DNA of 64,000 bases from Pediococcus inopinatus (GTDB taxonomy: Bacteria > Bacillota > Bacilli > Lactobacillales > Lactobacillaceae). Location of the stretch: the NCBI RefSeq assembly GCF_002982135.1, contig NZ_CP019981.1, positions 124,001 through 188,000 on the forward strand, in the 5' to 3' direction. Under the pieces are notes generated by a model, which was not told the DNA's origin, made no database searches, and worked only from the letters and a program-made list of their open reading frames with translations. Positions 16,456 through 25,199 of the stretch are shown here, piece by piece; position 1 is the first letter of the stretch; every line of letters begins with the position of its first letter. The translations under genes were made by a program, and so were the position numbers.

Positions 16456-17622
16456 ATGGATTCAATTTTATATGATTTGGAGTTTGCCAAGAATGATCAA
16501 CGGTTAGCTAACGTTTTTCCAAAAGAACAGGAAACATTTTATACCGGCTTTGTTAATAGTATTGGTGCGGATGGGGTCATTCTTAACACTTACGATGATA
16601 CTGGCCAAGCTGATGGCGCGGTCTACATTCAATTTGATGCCATTGATAATGTGGAGTTTGACAGTCCTGATCTGGATAACATGTTGGAAACCATTCAGAT
16701 TGCGGAAAACGATCAGCTATTTACGGTAACGGATCAGATTCCGGTTTTCGTTTCAACTAGTGATTTAATTAAACAAGTAGTGGAAGCTGCTTATAAAAAC
16801 AAACAGTTTTTAGTTTTAACTAGAAGCGATCTAGAGCATTATCAAGAGGGCGCTGTTACTGCAATCCATGAAAATGATTTTGAAATGCATTTAGTGGACA
16901 AATTTAATTTGACGCATGAAATTACAACTACGTTTAAATATACAGAAGCCGAAATTGTGGAGTTTTCTGGACGAGAACTAGCAGTTGAAACGGCGACCTG
17001 GCCCAAAATTGCACAGCAGCAACCAGAATCTCGGTTAACGTTAACCGATGCAAAAGGTTTTTATGCAGTTTTGAAAAACGCGGAACAAAAGCAAGAACTG
17101 ATTACAATTAATGACGAAACTAAATCACCAAACTTTTTTGTGGGGACCGTAAATGCCGTCAATGAGACAGAAGTTTTGTGCAATTTAGTGGATATGGCCG
17201 GGCAATTCGGTGGCTATTCACTAATTCGGCTTGATGCAATCGCCAGCATCACATTGCAATCCGATTATATGCAGGTCATGAAGGCTTTTATTGGGTATCA
17301 AAAAAAGAACCAGACCTTCGTACAACCGGTGCTTAATGAGGAACGTTTATTTGATGCTACGGATGATTTGATGATGGCGTTACTCAAACAAACTGAGATC
17401 TTTTCACGGGTCTTGAGCATCGCTTTACTAAGTAGTGCCCGCGAAATGGGCTATGTGACGGATGTGACTGCTGACACTTTCCGGTTCCATGTGATTGATC
17501 CTGATTTATATGTCGATCAAACAGGCGTGGAAATTGCGATTGAAGAGGTGGATGAACTGTCGTTTGACTTCTTAAATGCGGTTCTCATTGAAAATCATTT
17601 GCGTGATAAGGGACTTTTGTAA
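16456..17622 (+). CDS. Unknown protein with internal duplication, 388 aa
   Basis: I do not recognise a family. The protein is acidic and soluble, and made of repeated beta-rich modules. Around residues 28-75, FYTGFVNSIGADGVILNTYD ... VYIQFDAIDNVEF, matches residues 225-275, FFVGTVNAVNETEVLCNLVD ... SLIRLDAIASITL. Two further weaker modules start near QFLVLTRSDLEHY and IFSRVLSIALLSS. This is a two-fold repeat of about 195 residues, each half with two small Sm/SH3-like barrels by inspection. GGGGGTG precedes the ATG. It sits between an MFS exporter and a macro-domain gene, with 11-12-base gaps, suggesting one transcript. Confidence 0.65.
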   Translation: MDSILYDLEFAKNDQRLANVFPKEQETFYTGFVNSIGADGVILNTYDDTGQADGAVYIQFDAIDNVEFDSPDLDNMLETIQIAENDQLFTVTDQIPVFVSTSDLIKQVVEAAYKNKQFLVLTRSDLEHYQEGAVTAIHENDFEMHLVDKFNLTHEITTTFKYTEAEIVEFSGRELAVETATWPKIAQQQPESRLTLTDAKGFYAVLKNAEQKQELITINDETKSPNFFVGTVNAVNETEVLCNLVDMAGQFGGYSLIRLDAIASITLQSDYMQVMKAFIGYQKKNQTFVQPVLNEERLFDATDDLMMALLKQTEIFSRVLSIALLSSAREMGYVTDVTADTFRFHVIDPDLYVDQTGVEIAIEEVDELSFDFLNAVLIENHLRDKGLL

Positions 17623-17634
17623 GAGGTGAAAGAA

Positions 17635-18138
17635 ATGGCATTTGAAGTAATTTGTGGGGATGTGACGACCATGCACGTGGATGCAATTGTGAATGCAGCT
17701 AATACCACATTACTTGGTGGGGGCGGTGTTGACGGGGCGATCCATCGCGCAGCTGGTCCAGAGTTATTGGCGGCTTGTCGATTGCTCCATGGTTGTAAAA
17801 CGGGTGAGGCTAAGATAACGCCTGGTTTTAAATTACCAGCTAAGTTTGTCATTCATACACCAGGTCCCATTTGGCGTGGTGGCCAGCATCATGAAGCTGA
17901 ATTGCTCCGAAGTAGTTATCAAAATAGTTTACGATTAGCAGAAGAAAATCACTGTGGCAGTGTGGCGTTTCCGTCGATTAGCACAGGTGTGTACCGGTTC
18001 CCACTGCAAGCGGGAGCTGAGCTTGCGGTTACGACTATCAATGAATTTTTAAAAACTGCCCAAAATGTCAAAGATGTGACAATGGTTTGTTTTGATGAGG
18101 AAACTTATCAGGCCTATGTAGAAGCGCAAAAAGTATAA
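17635..18138 (+). CDS. Macro-domain ADP-ribose hydrolase (MacroD type)
   Basis: A 167-residue macro domain that likely removes ADP-ribose or deacetylates O-acetyl-ADP-ribose. Signature stretches are ICGDVTTMHVDAIVNAANTTLLGGGGVDGAIHRAAG (positions 6-40, split here only in description), the catalytic-loop Asp in GVDGAIH, and the ribose loop SISTGVYRFP. GAGGTGAAAGAA fits the ATG at 17635, not the upstream GTG. It follows the duplicated-domain gene by 12 bases. Length and motifs are those of the YmdB/MacroD group. Confidence 0.92.
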   Translation: MAFEVICGDVTTMHVDAIVNAANTTLLGGGGVDGAIHRAAGPELLAACRLLHGCKTGEAKITPGFKLPAKFVIHTPGPIWRGGQHHEAELLRSSYQNSLRLAEENHCGSVAFPSISTGVYRFPLQAGAELAVTTINEFLKTAQNVKDVTMVCFDEETYQAYVEAQKV

Positions 18139-18188
18139 TAAAATCTAAAAAATCGGCTTTGAAATGACTTGGAACTTTGCCTTTATTT

Positions 18189-18299
18189 TTCAGGACAACT
18201 AAGCAAGTCAAAAAGAGACCCATAAGTATGACTTCCACGGGATCACGATCCTGTATCCGTCACACTTATGGGTCTCTTTTTACAACTGACTTCTTTCAC
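18189..18299 (-). repeat. Palindromic intergenic element, copy H (minus strand)
   Basis: On the minus strand it begins with the G of the TAG stop of the gene at 18299-18487 (TAGTGAAAGAAG). Arms AAAAAGAGACCCATAAGT and the complementary ACTTATGGGTCTCTTTTT enclose a degenerate CAGGATCGTGATCCCGTG core. The end is TAGTTGTCCTGAA. Arms are of the same class as copies D and E. Confidence 0.75.
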
Positions 18300-18487
18300 T
18301 ATTTATTATCTCTCATAAAGTTACTAATCCGGCGAACATCATCTTCCGTTGGATTATACTTGTTAATTTTGATGTTATGGATTTTTTCCACAGATAAATG
18401 TGTGCCAAATGCCACTGAAGCATCTGTCATATCATGTTTCTTTTGGTAATTAATAATCTCTTCTGCAAGTTTCGTTAAATCGTTCAT
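18299..18487 (-). CDS. Small HTH-like protein, 62 aa
   Basis: A 62-residue protein (starting MNDLTKLAEEIINYQKK) with a pattern like an XRE-type helix-turn-helix: TDASVAFGTHLSVEKIHNI followed by PTEDDVRRISNFM. It resembles a small protein family recurrent in lactobacilli. DNA binding is plausible but not shown. It is preceded by AGGAGG at 7 bases and by three tandem 95-base repeats in its leader. Confidence 0.65.
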   Translation of the reverse strand: MNDLTKLAEEIINYQKKHDMTDASVAFGTHLSVEKIHNIKINKYNPTEDDVRRISNFMRDNK

Positions 18488-18494
18488 GGTAAAT

Positions 18495-18775
18495 CCTCCT
18501 CATATTTAATGGCTATTTTGCATCCGCAAAATCTTATTTTCGCTACGGTGACCATCCTCGCTAAGGCAATAACGCCAAGTCGGACTGGCCCTCCTCGTTT
18601 TTTAGTGACTATTTTGCGTCCGCAAAATCCTATTCTCGTTACGGTGACCATCCTCGCTAAGGCGATAACGCCAAGTCGGACTGGCCCTCCTCATATTTAA
18701 TGGCTATTTTACATCCGCAAAATACCATTATCACTACGGCATTTCGACACCCAGCCGGACTGATCCTTTTCGTAA
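18495..18775 (-). repeat. Three tandem ~95-bp leader repeats
   Basis: Units start at 18495, 18590 and 18686 (periods 95 and 96); the third is degenerate. On the minus strand each unit has a GCCA-GTCCGACT-TGGC hairpin, a TTTTGC-GGAT-GCAAAA hairpin, and ends with GAGGAGG. The last GAGGAGG is the ribosome binding site of the gene at 18299-18487. Frames through the repeats on either strand are by-products. Confidence 0.75.
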
Positions 18776-18793
18776 TGTTGAGCCCTTACATTT

Positions 18794-18802
18794 AATGTAC
18801 CA
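18794..18802 (-). promoter_or_regulatory. Candidate extended -10 site
   Basis: Minus-strand TGGTACATT lies just upstream of the three leader repeats and could start their transcript; no clear -35. Confidence 0.35.
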
Positions 18803-18909
18803 TAGTTGAGAGTGAAATGACCATTATTTACGCGGATATTCCAAAGAAATTCGTCAAAATTGGGTAGAATTTGGTATAATGCAACACAAGAGGGATTGAG
18901 GTGAAAAGC

Positions 18910-19590
18910 ATGAAATATCAGAATTTATTATTTGATGTGGATGATACGTTATTAGATTTTCAAGCAGCTGAGAATCAGGCGCTTAAAGGGCTGTTTACAG
19001 AAATTAAATATCCACTAACAGATGACATGGTTACCTATTTTCGCACACTTAATGAGCATATGTGGCAACGCTTTGAGCTTGGCCAATTAGATCGCCAAAC
19101 ACTGGTTAACACGCGATTTACCAAACTTTTCGCCCATTTTAATGAGGCAGTTGATGGGATTAAGTATGAAAAAATTTATCGAGAATTTTTGAATCAGGGT
19201 CACCAGTTAGAACCCCACGCGGTAGAATTACTGAACAGTTTGAAAGACCAATTTAATCTATTTATCGTTTCCAACGGGATTGGATCTGTTCAACAGCAAC
19301 GGCTAAACGATTCGGGATTGACTACATACTTTAAACATATTTTTGTGTCTGAAGAAGTTGGCTATCAAAAACCAAGAATTGAATTTTTCGATTTTATTGC
19401 CCAACATATTGCTGGGTTTACTCCCAAAAATTCTTTAATAATCGGTGATTCATTAACGTCCGATATTCAGGGTGGCGCCAATGCGGGAATCGATTCAGTC
19501 TGGTTTAATCCAGCGTTACAACCAAATCATTCATCAGTGAGTCCAACTTATCAAATTGACGACTTACTAGATCTAAAAGCAATTTTGTAA
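18910..19590 (+). CDS. HAD phosphatase, YjjG-like nucleotidase
   Basis: A 226-residue haloacid-dehalogenase hydrolase with motif I DVDDTLLDF, motif II in LFIVSNG, motif III Lys in GYQKPRIEFF and motif IV in LIIGDSLTSDIQGG. The DVDDTLLDF start and overall match place it with YjjG-type pyrimidine nucleotidases, which remove phosphate from non-canonical pyrimidine nucleotides. TTGAGGTG fits the ATG at 18910 better than the GTG at 18901. A large terminator follows. Confidence 0.88.
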   Translation: MKYQNLLFDVDDTLLDFQAAENQALKGLFTEIKYPLTDDMVTYFRTLNEHMWQRFELGQLDRQTLVNTRFTKLFAHFNEAVDGIKYEKIYREFLNQGHQLEPHAVELLNSLKDQFNLFIVSNGIGSVQQQRLNDSGLTTYFKHIFVSEEVGYQKPRIEFFDFIAQHIAGFTPKNSLIIGDSLTSDIQGGANAGIDSVWFNPALQPNHSSVSPTYQIDDLLDLKAIL

Positions 19591-19604
19591 TCTTAATTTT
19601 AAAC

Positions 19605-19669
19605 AGGACAGTTGCTCAACCAATTCGAGAGTAAAAACCGAATTAGGGGAGCGGACTGTCTATTTTTTT
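19605..19669 (+). terminator. Large stem terminator
   Basis: GACAGtTGCTC..CCAATTCG pairs with CGAATTaGG..GAGCggACTGTC, followed by T7. Confidence 0.7.
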
Positions 19670-19699
19670 GTCTCAAATCCGAATAATTGCAAGTCATTT

Positions 19700-19728
19700 T
19701 TGAAAGTGGTATCTTAGATTGTTAGAAT
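19700..19728 (+). promoter_or_regulatory. Promoter of the marR-ABC operon
   Basis: TTGAAA (19700-19705), exact 17-base spacer, TAGAAT (19723-19728). The -10 lies inside the operator palindrome. Confidence 0.75.
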
Positions 19729-19737
19729 TCTAACAAT
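19718..19737 (+). promoter_or_regulatory. MarR operator palindrome
   Basis: A perfect 20-bp palindrome, ATTGTTAGAATTCTAACAAT, covers the -10 and lies 20 bases before the marR start. Its placement implies self-repression of the marR-ABC operon. Confidence 0.75.
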
Positions 19738-19756
19738 AAAAATGCAGAGGCTACTT

Positions 19757-20209
19757 ATGCAAAAACATCTTGGAATTAATCGGCAAATTCATATTCTGGC
19801 GAATTGCTCAACCCGAAAATTTAATGAAAGCTTTTTGGATGATGATATCACTGGTAAACAAGGGAGCGTTTTACACTTTCTTCTGATGCGCGCGGGAAAG
19901 CAGGCAGTTTACCAACGAGACATCGAAAAACAATTTGGTATTCGGCGGTCATCGGTAACTAGTCTGTTACAGAAATTAGAAGATAATGGCTACATTACGC
20001 GTGAAGCGGTCGAAAATGATGCCCGATTGAAACTAATTGTGCTTACCCCCAAGGCTTTAAAATTCCAGAAAAGTGTTGTCCAAGGGACGATCGATTTTGA
20101 AAATAAGATGATCCAAGGAGTTTCTGTAGACGACATTGCTACTTGGCAAAGAGTAACTCAACAAATGACGAAAAATTTAAAAGATGCAAAAGTAGGAGGT
20201 GACGACTAG
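19757..20209 (+). CDS. MarR-family regulator of the ABC exporter
   Basis: A 150-residue winged-helix regulator. The recognition helix region is YQRDIEKQFGIRRSSVTSLL and the wing DNGYITREAVENDARLKLI, both typical of MarR proteins. AGAGG fits the ATG at 19757; the ATG at 19742 lies too close to the operator and lacks a site. It overlaps the first ABC gene by one base (TAGTG) and should repress the operon through the 19718-19737 palindrome until an inducer binds, as in related MarR-ABC loci. Confidence 0.92.
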   Translation: MQKHLGINRQIHILANCSTRKFNESFLDDDITGKQGSVLHFLLMRAGKQAVYQRDIEKQFGIRRSSVTSLLQKLEDNGYITREAVENDARLKLIVLTPKALKFQKSVVQGTIDFENKMIQGVSVDDIATWQRVTQQMTKNLKDAKVGGDD

Positions 20210-21945
20210 TGCTAAAACGAATTGGACATTCAGTAAGAGAGTATAAAAAGTATGCCTTGCTTTCACCAATATTGGTAGCCATCGAAACCTTTATCGAAAC
20301 GTTTATTCCGTTTTTAATGTCAAAAATGATCGATAAGGGAATTGTTCCCGGAAATTTAGCGTATATCGAAAAGTTAGGGGCCTTTATGTTAGTGGGGACA
20401 CTAATTTCTTTAGCCGGTGGTGCAGGAGCTAGTTGGTATTCAAGTAAGGCTAGTGCGGGATTTGCAAAAAATCTGCGCCATGATTTATATCATCACATTC
20501 AGGATTTCTCCTTTGAAGATGTGGATCATTTTTCGACCTCTAGCATTGTGGTGCGGCTTACAACGGACATCATGAATATTCAACAAGCTTTTCAAATGTT
20601 GATTCGAATGGCTGCCAGAGCCCCATTGATGCTAATCTTTTCAATCACAATGGCTTTCACGGTGGATGCACAAATGGCCATGGTTTTTGTTGTGTCTGTA
20701 CCGGCCATGGTAATCGGATTAACGGTGATTATCGCCATTGGTCGACCGCTGTTTAAGAAGGTTTACCAACGTTATGATGGATTGAACCAGGTTGTTCGAG
20801 AAAATTTACGTGGCATTCGGGTAGTAAAAACTTACAATCGTGCTGAAACGGAAGATAAAAAAGCGGCGCAAGCTTCTTCTAGGATCTATGAAGTCTTCAG
20901 TAAAGCAGAACGGATTCTCCAATTAAATAGTCCCATTATGCAGTTTGTGATGTATGGCACATTACTGTTCTTGGCGTGGTTTGGGGCTAGAAGGATTGTG
21001 GATGGCACCATGCAGACTGGTCAATTAGTTAGTTTAATAGCTTATGCCATGTCAGTTTTGATGAGTTTGAATATGTTATCAAATGTGTTTAATCAAATGA
21101 CAATTTCTTTAGCCTCTGCACAGCGGATCAATGAAGTTTTGACGTATGAAAGTACGCTGATAAATCCGAAAAACCCCGTAACTGAGGTAAAAGATGGCGA
21201 CATTGAATTTGATAATGTGGATTTTGCCTATGAAGATGACCAAGTAACGCGGTTGGAAGGTATTAATTTGCATATCAAACCAGGCGAGACTATTGGGGTG
21301 ATTGGTGAAACTGGAAGTGGGAAGAGTACGCTTGTACAGCTGATTCCTCGCCTTTATGATGTTAATCAAGGGGTCGTCAAAGTTGGTGGTCAAGATGTGC
21401 GAAACTATGACATTAAAACACTTCGGGATAATGTTTCCATGGTGCTGCAACAAAACGTTTTGTTTTCAGGGACCATTGCGGATAATTTACGCTGGGGTGA
21501 TGAAGAAGCTACTGACGAACAATTAGTGCAGGCTGCCAAATTAGCTCAAGCGGATGCCTTTGTTCAAAGTTTGCCAGATGGTTACAATACACACATTGAA
21601 CAAGGTGGGAGTAACGTGTCTGGTGGCCAAAAACAACGGCTGACAATTGCTCGAGCCCTGTTGAAAAAGCCTAAGATTTTAATTCTTGATGATTCAACCA
21701 GTGCCGTCGATACGCATACAGACAGCTTGATTCAAAAGGCGTTTCGTGATGAATTGCCTGAAATGACCAAGCTGATCATTGCCCAACGGATTTCTTCCGT
21801 GCAAGGTGCAGATCGAATTGTGGTCATTGATCAAGGCAAGATTGAAGCAGTCGGTACGCATGATGAACTGATGAAATCAGACGAACTTTACCAAGAGATT
21901 TATAACTCTCAAATCAAAGGAGGAGAAGCGCATGCAAAGAACTAG
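20209..21945 (+). CDS. Heterodimeric ABC exporter, subunit 1 (degenerate site)
   Basis: A 578-residue half transporter: six transmembrane segments (1-310) then an ATPase domain. Walker A is GETGSGKST and the signature SGGQKQR, but Walker B is ILILDDSTSAVD with Asp where the catalytic Glu should be, and the switch His is Gln (IIAQRISSV). These changes mark the subunit carrying the non-hydrolysing site, as in LmrC or BmrC. It pairs with the next gene, overlapping it by 14 bases. Start is GTG at 20209 after AGGAGGTGACGACTA. Likely drug or lipid efflux; substrate not readable. Confidence 0.92.
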   Translation: MLKRIGHSVREYKKYALLSPILVAIETFIETFIPFLMSKMIDKGIVPGNLAYIEKLGAFMLVGTLISLAGGAGASWYSSKASAGFAKNLRHDLYHHIQDFSFEDVDHFSTSSIVVRLTTDIMNIQQAFQMLIRMAARAPLMLIFSITMAFTVDAQMAMVFVVSVPAMVIGLTVIIAIGRPLFKKVYQRYDGLNQVVRENLRGIRVVKTYNRAETEDKKAAQASSRIYEVFSKAERILQLNSPIMQFVMYGTLLFLAWFGARRIVDGTMQTGQLVSLIAYAMSVLMSLNMLSNVFNQMTISLASAQRINEVLTYESTLINPKNPVTEVKDGDIEFDNVDFAYEDDQVTRLEGINLHIKPGETIGVIGETGSGKSTLVQLIPRLYDVNQGVVKVGGQDVRNYDIKTLRDNVSMVLQQNVLFSGTIADNLRWGDEEATDEQLVQAAKLAQADAFVQSLPDGYNTHIEQGGSNVSGGQKQRLTIARALLKKPKILILDDSTSAVDTHTDSLIQKAFRDELPEMTKLIIAQRISSVQGADRIVVIDQGKIEAVGTHDELMKSDELYQEIYNSQIKGGEAHAKN

Positions 21946-23827
21946 AGTTGCCGGAAGAGCTAAACTAGATGGCTCGGCGTGGCAGATTTTATGGCGGTTA
22001 TTAAAATATATTTTGCAGAAAAGTCACTTTGCCCTTTTTATTGCCTTCTTCTCTGTGATTATTTCGGCTGGAGCATCAGTCATTGGGACACTATTTATTC
22101 AGCGTTTGATTGATGACTACATTACGCCATTAATGAAAGTTGCTCATCCAAATTTCACCCCATTATTGCATATGATCATTTTAATGGGGGCAATTTATTT
22201 GTTGGGGGTCGTCGGAACCTTGTTATATTCACAGTTGATGATTATGACTGGGCAGAAATTGCAAAAACGAATTCGGGATGAAATGTTTACCCACATGCAA
22301 AAGTTGCCCTTGAGTTATTTTGATTCCAACGATTATGGGGATGTCATGAGCCGTTACACCAACGATGTGGATACTTTGCGGCAAATGGTAGAACAGAGTT
22401 TCCCCATGTTTATCAACGCGCTTTTTAACATTGTTTTCACATTAACAGCCATGATTACGTTGAGTCCAATGTTGACCATAATTAGTTTGGTAATTTTTGC
22501 GCTGAGTGTCTTTATCGTACGAAAATTAAGTTCGAAAAGTAGTTATTATTTCCGCATGCAACAAAAGTCGTTAGGAAATATTGATGGTTATATCGAAGAA
22601 ATGCTGAATGGTCAAAAAGTTATTAAAGTATTTTCTCATGAGAAACAATCTAAAGCAGGATTTGATACACGAAATGAAGAATTACGTCAAGACGCCAGCA
22701 TGGCTAATGGCCTTTCAACGATGTTATTCCCAATCATGGGAAATGTCGGCAATATTTTATATGTGCTGATTGCCGTTGTGGGTGGGTATTTGGCAGTTAA
22801 TCATGTCACGCCCATTACGCTAGGTGAAATTGCCGCGTTCGTTCAGTTGAGCCGTTCTTTTAGTCAACCAATTGCGCAAATTACCATGCAGTTAAACTCG
22901 ATTATCATGGGGTTGGCCGGTGCGCAACGGATGTTTCAATTGTTTGATGAACCGGTTGAACAGGATTCAGGAAATACAACCTTAGTTTATGTGACTGAAA
23001 ACGAGCAGCACGTCTTGACAGAGACCAGTGTCCGGACTGATAAATGGGCCTGGAAAACGGTTGAAGCTGATGGCACTGTTAAACTCATACCGGTCAAAGG
23101 CCACATTCAATTTAAAGATGTCAGCTTTAGCTATGATGGCAAAAAGACTGTTTTACATCACATTTCATTAGATGCGAAACCTGGGGAAAAGATGGCGTTT
23201 GTCGGGGCAACCGGAGCCGGCAAGACCACCATTACCAATATGTTGAATCGTTTCTATGATATTTCCAGTGGTCAGATTATTTATGACGGTATCGATATCA
23301 AACAAATCCAAAAGGCTAGTTTGCGGTTATCGATGGGAATTGTTTTGCAGGATACGAATTTATTTACTGCTTCAATTCGTGATAATATTCGCTATGGTCG
23401 TTTAGAGGCCACAGATGAAGAGGTGATCGCGGCCGCTAAATTGGCAAATGCGGATAGCTTTATTCGTAATTTGCCTAGAGGATACGACACGGTGATTGAC
23501 GGTTCTGGGTCTGATTTATCACAAGGGCAGCGTCAATTATTATCAATTGCACGGGCGGCCATTGCTGATCCACCAACCATGATTATGGATGAAGCTACTT
23601 CAAGTATTGATACGCGAACGGAATCCTTGGTTCAATCCGGGATGGATAATTTAATGCGGGGTCGGACGACGTTTGTGATTGCTCATCGTTTATCTACAAT
23701 TCATAATTCGGATGCAATTCTTGTGATTGAGGATGGTAATATCGTTGAAGCTGGGAACCATGAATCCCTGATGGAAGAAAAAGGCGAGTACTACGAACTT
23801 TATACCGGTAAAACTATTCTGGAATGA
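21932..23827 (+). CDS. Heterodimeric ABC exporter, subunit 2 (catalytic site)
   Basis: A 631-residue half transporter, partner of the previous gene. Walker A GATGAGKTT, Walker B TMIMDEATSSID with the catalytic Glu, and switch His in FVIAHRLSTI are all intact; its signature is altered to LSQGQRQ. That matches the LmrD/BmrD partner, whose own ATP site hydrolyses. An insert of about 55 residues between membrane and ATPase domains (LVYVTENEQHVLTE ... VKLIPVKGH) is a known trait of this partner. AAAGGAGGAGAAGCGC precedes the ATG. Confidence 0.92.
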   Translation: MQRTRVAGRAKLDGSAWQILWRLLKYILQKSHFALFIAFFSVIISAGASVIGTLFIQRLIDDYITPLMKVAHPNFTPLLHMIILMGAIYLLGVVGTLLYSQLMIMTGQKLQKRIRDEMFTHMQKLPLSYFDSNDYGDVMSRYTNDVDTLRQMVEQSFPMFINALFNIVFTLTAMITLSPMLTIISLVIFALSVFIVRKLSSKSSYYFRMQQKSLGNIDGYIEEMLNGQKVIKVFSHEKQSKAGFDTRNEELRQDASMANGLSTMLFPIMGNVGNILYVLIAVVGGYLAVNHVTPITLGEIAAFVQLSRSFSQPIAQITMQLNSIIMGLAGAQRMFQLFDEPVEQDSGNTTLVYVTENEQHVLTETSVRTDKWAWKTVEADGTVKLIPVKGHIQFKDVSFSYDGKKTVLHHISLDAKPGEKMAFVGATGAGKTTITNMLNRFYDISSGQIIYDGIDIKQIQKASLRLSMGIVLQDTNLFTASIRDNIRYGRLEATDEEVIAAAKLANADSFIRNLPRGYDTVIDGSGSDLSQGQRQLLSIARAAIADPPTMIMDEATSSIDTRTESLVQSGMDNLMRGRTTFVIAHRLSTIHNSDAILVIEDGNIVEAGNHESLMEEKGEYYELYTGKTILE

Positions 23828-23901
23828 CGAATAACATTATTGGGAAGTTGGTACGGACAATGCTAGAATGAAGAAGTGTTCTTAAAAGGTGGGTAGCTTT
23901 T

Positions 23902-23919
23902 AAAGGCCGGCCTTTTTTG
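23902..23919 (+). terminator. Weak terminator
   Basis: AAAGGCCGGCCTTTTTT, a short palindrome with T-run, between the ABC operon and the next gene. Confidence 0.4.
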
Positions 23920-23959
23920 ACACGTTTAAATAGATTAATCATAGGGAGACGTGAGAAAA

Positions 23960-24283
23960 ATGATTCAAATTCCACAAGACATGACAGAGGTTAAAGTTAA
24001 AATTGCCCAACTAGAAGAACTAGGACATACCAGCGATGAAAAAGAAGTTATTTTTGATGCCATTCAAGATAATGCGCAATCAATTTTAGATGAACAACTT
24101 GAAGGCCATTATTATTCTTGTACCTTAGATAACGACACAATTACTGTGTATGAAACACCTGAAAAGCCCGCTGGAACTGTTAAATCTCAAGGGGCTTCCT
24201 TCGAAGATGATTTTCGTAAGGATGCAAATGGTATGTTAATTTATTTAAGTAAAGAAATCAGCAGAGTTATTAATCAACGCTAA
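23960..24283 (+). CDS. Hypothetical protein, 107 aa
   Basis: A soluble, acidic protein (MIQIPQDMTEVKVKIAQLEE ...) that I cannot place. It seems to have a helical N-terminal half and a beta hairpin with HYYSCTLDNDTITVYETPEK. No catalytic motif. GGGAGACGTGAGAAAA supports the ATG at 23960 over the GTG at 23951. The HAD gene begins 16 bases after its stop with GGAGTTCTAA between, so the two are probably co-transcribed. Confidence 0.6.
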   Translation: MIQIPQDMTEVKVKIAQLEELGHTSDEKEVIFDAIQDNAQSILDEQLEGHYYSCTLDNDTITVYETPEKPAGTVKSQGASFEDDFRKDANGMLIYLSKEISRVINQR

Positions 24284-24299
24284 TTTAAAGGAGTTCTAA

Positions 24300-25118
24300 A
24301 TGAGCATTAAATTAATTGCGAGCGACATTGACGGCACATTCTTAGATGATCAACACGAGTTTGATCGCGTTCGGTTTCAAACACAACTTGACGAGATGAA
24401 TCAACAGGGCATTCACTTTGTTGTAGCTAGTGGAAATCAGTATTTGCACTGTACCAAAGTGATGGCCGGGCTTACCGGTGATCTCACCTATGTGGTGGAA
24501 GATGGGGCCTTGATTGTGGAAAAAGACCAAGTGCTCGATTCCAGTCCGATTGAACCAGAATTGTGGCAAGAAGTTGTAACTACGGTGATGAAACAGCCGA
24601 TGTTTGCGGATGCCGTCATTATTTTGTCTGGTGAGAAAGCAGCCTCTACAAATATCACGCCTCAAAGCGAGACTTGGGATCGAACTAGATACTTTTATGA
24701 AAAGCTTATCCATAGGGATGATCTTCTGTCAGTTACAGATGATATTTATAAAGTAGACGTTAATTGGCCCAACTTGAGTGATGTGCGGGATAAACATGCG
24801 GCATTGTCCGCTGAGTTTGGAGACCACTTAACAGAAGTGATGAGTGGGCTTGGTGGGATTGATATCATTAAACCACATGTCACTAAGGCGTATGGATTAG
24901 AGCAATTACAACGGATCTGGAACGTCTCAATGGCGGAAACGATGGCGTTTGGTGACAATCAAAATGATGCTGAAATGTTGCAGCATGCCAAATATGGTTA
25001 CGCGATGAAAAATGCGGCGCCAGAAGCCAAGGCAGTAACCTCGCTAGTGACGCCGCTTGATAATAATCATGGTGGTGTGCTGGATATGATTGATCGGGTG
25101 TTAAATGGACAGTTTTAG
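24300..25118 (+). CDS. Cof-type HAD phosphatase
   Basis: A 272-residue HAD-IIB hydrolase. Motif I is ASDIDGTFLDD, motif II FVVASGNQYLH, and motif IV MAFGDNQNDAEML, all as in Cof/YidA sugar-phosphate phosphatases. The alpha/beta cap lies between motifs II and III (residues 85-195). Substrate unknown, probably a small phosphosugar or FMN/PLP-like compound by family. GGAG precedes the ATG. The following intergenic region leads to a tRNA gene. Confidence 0.88.
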   Translation: MSIKLIASDIDGTFLDDQHEFDRVRFQTQLDEMNQQGIHFVVASGNQYLHCTKVMAGLTGDLTYVVEDGALIVEKDQVLDSSPIEPELWQEVVTTVMKQPMFADAVIILSGEKAASTNITPQSETWDRTRYFYEKLIHRDDLLSVTDDIYKVDVNWPNLSDVRDKHAALSAEFGDHLTEVMSGLGGIDIIKPHVTKAYGLEQLQRIWNVSMAETMAFGDNQNDAEMLQHAKYGYAMKNAAPEAKAVTSLVTPLDNNHGGVLDMIDRVLNGQF

Positions 25119-25199
25119 CTGTAAAAAAGCTAAAATTCCATTGGTACATGAAACTTAAGGTTGAAATTTGGGTCTAAGTTCATTAGAATTACACTATAC

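Noticed and set aside
18509..18700. Plus-strand 63-codon frame with internal repeat
   Set aside because: It is a by-product of the tandem leader repeats; no ribosome site, and the repeats make sense on the minus strand.
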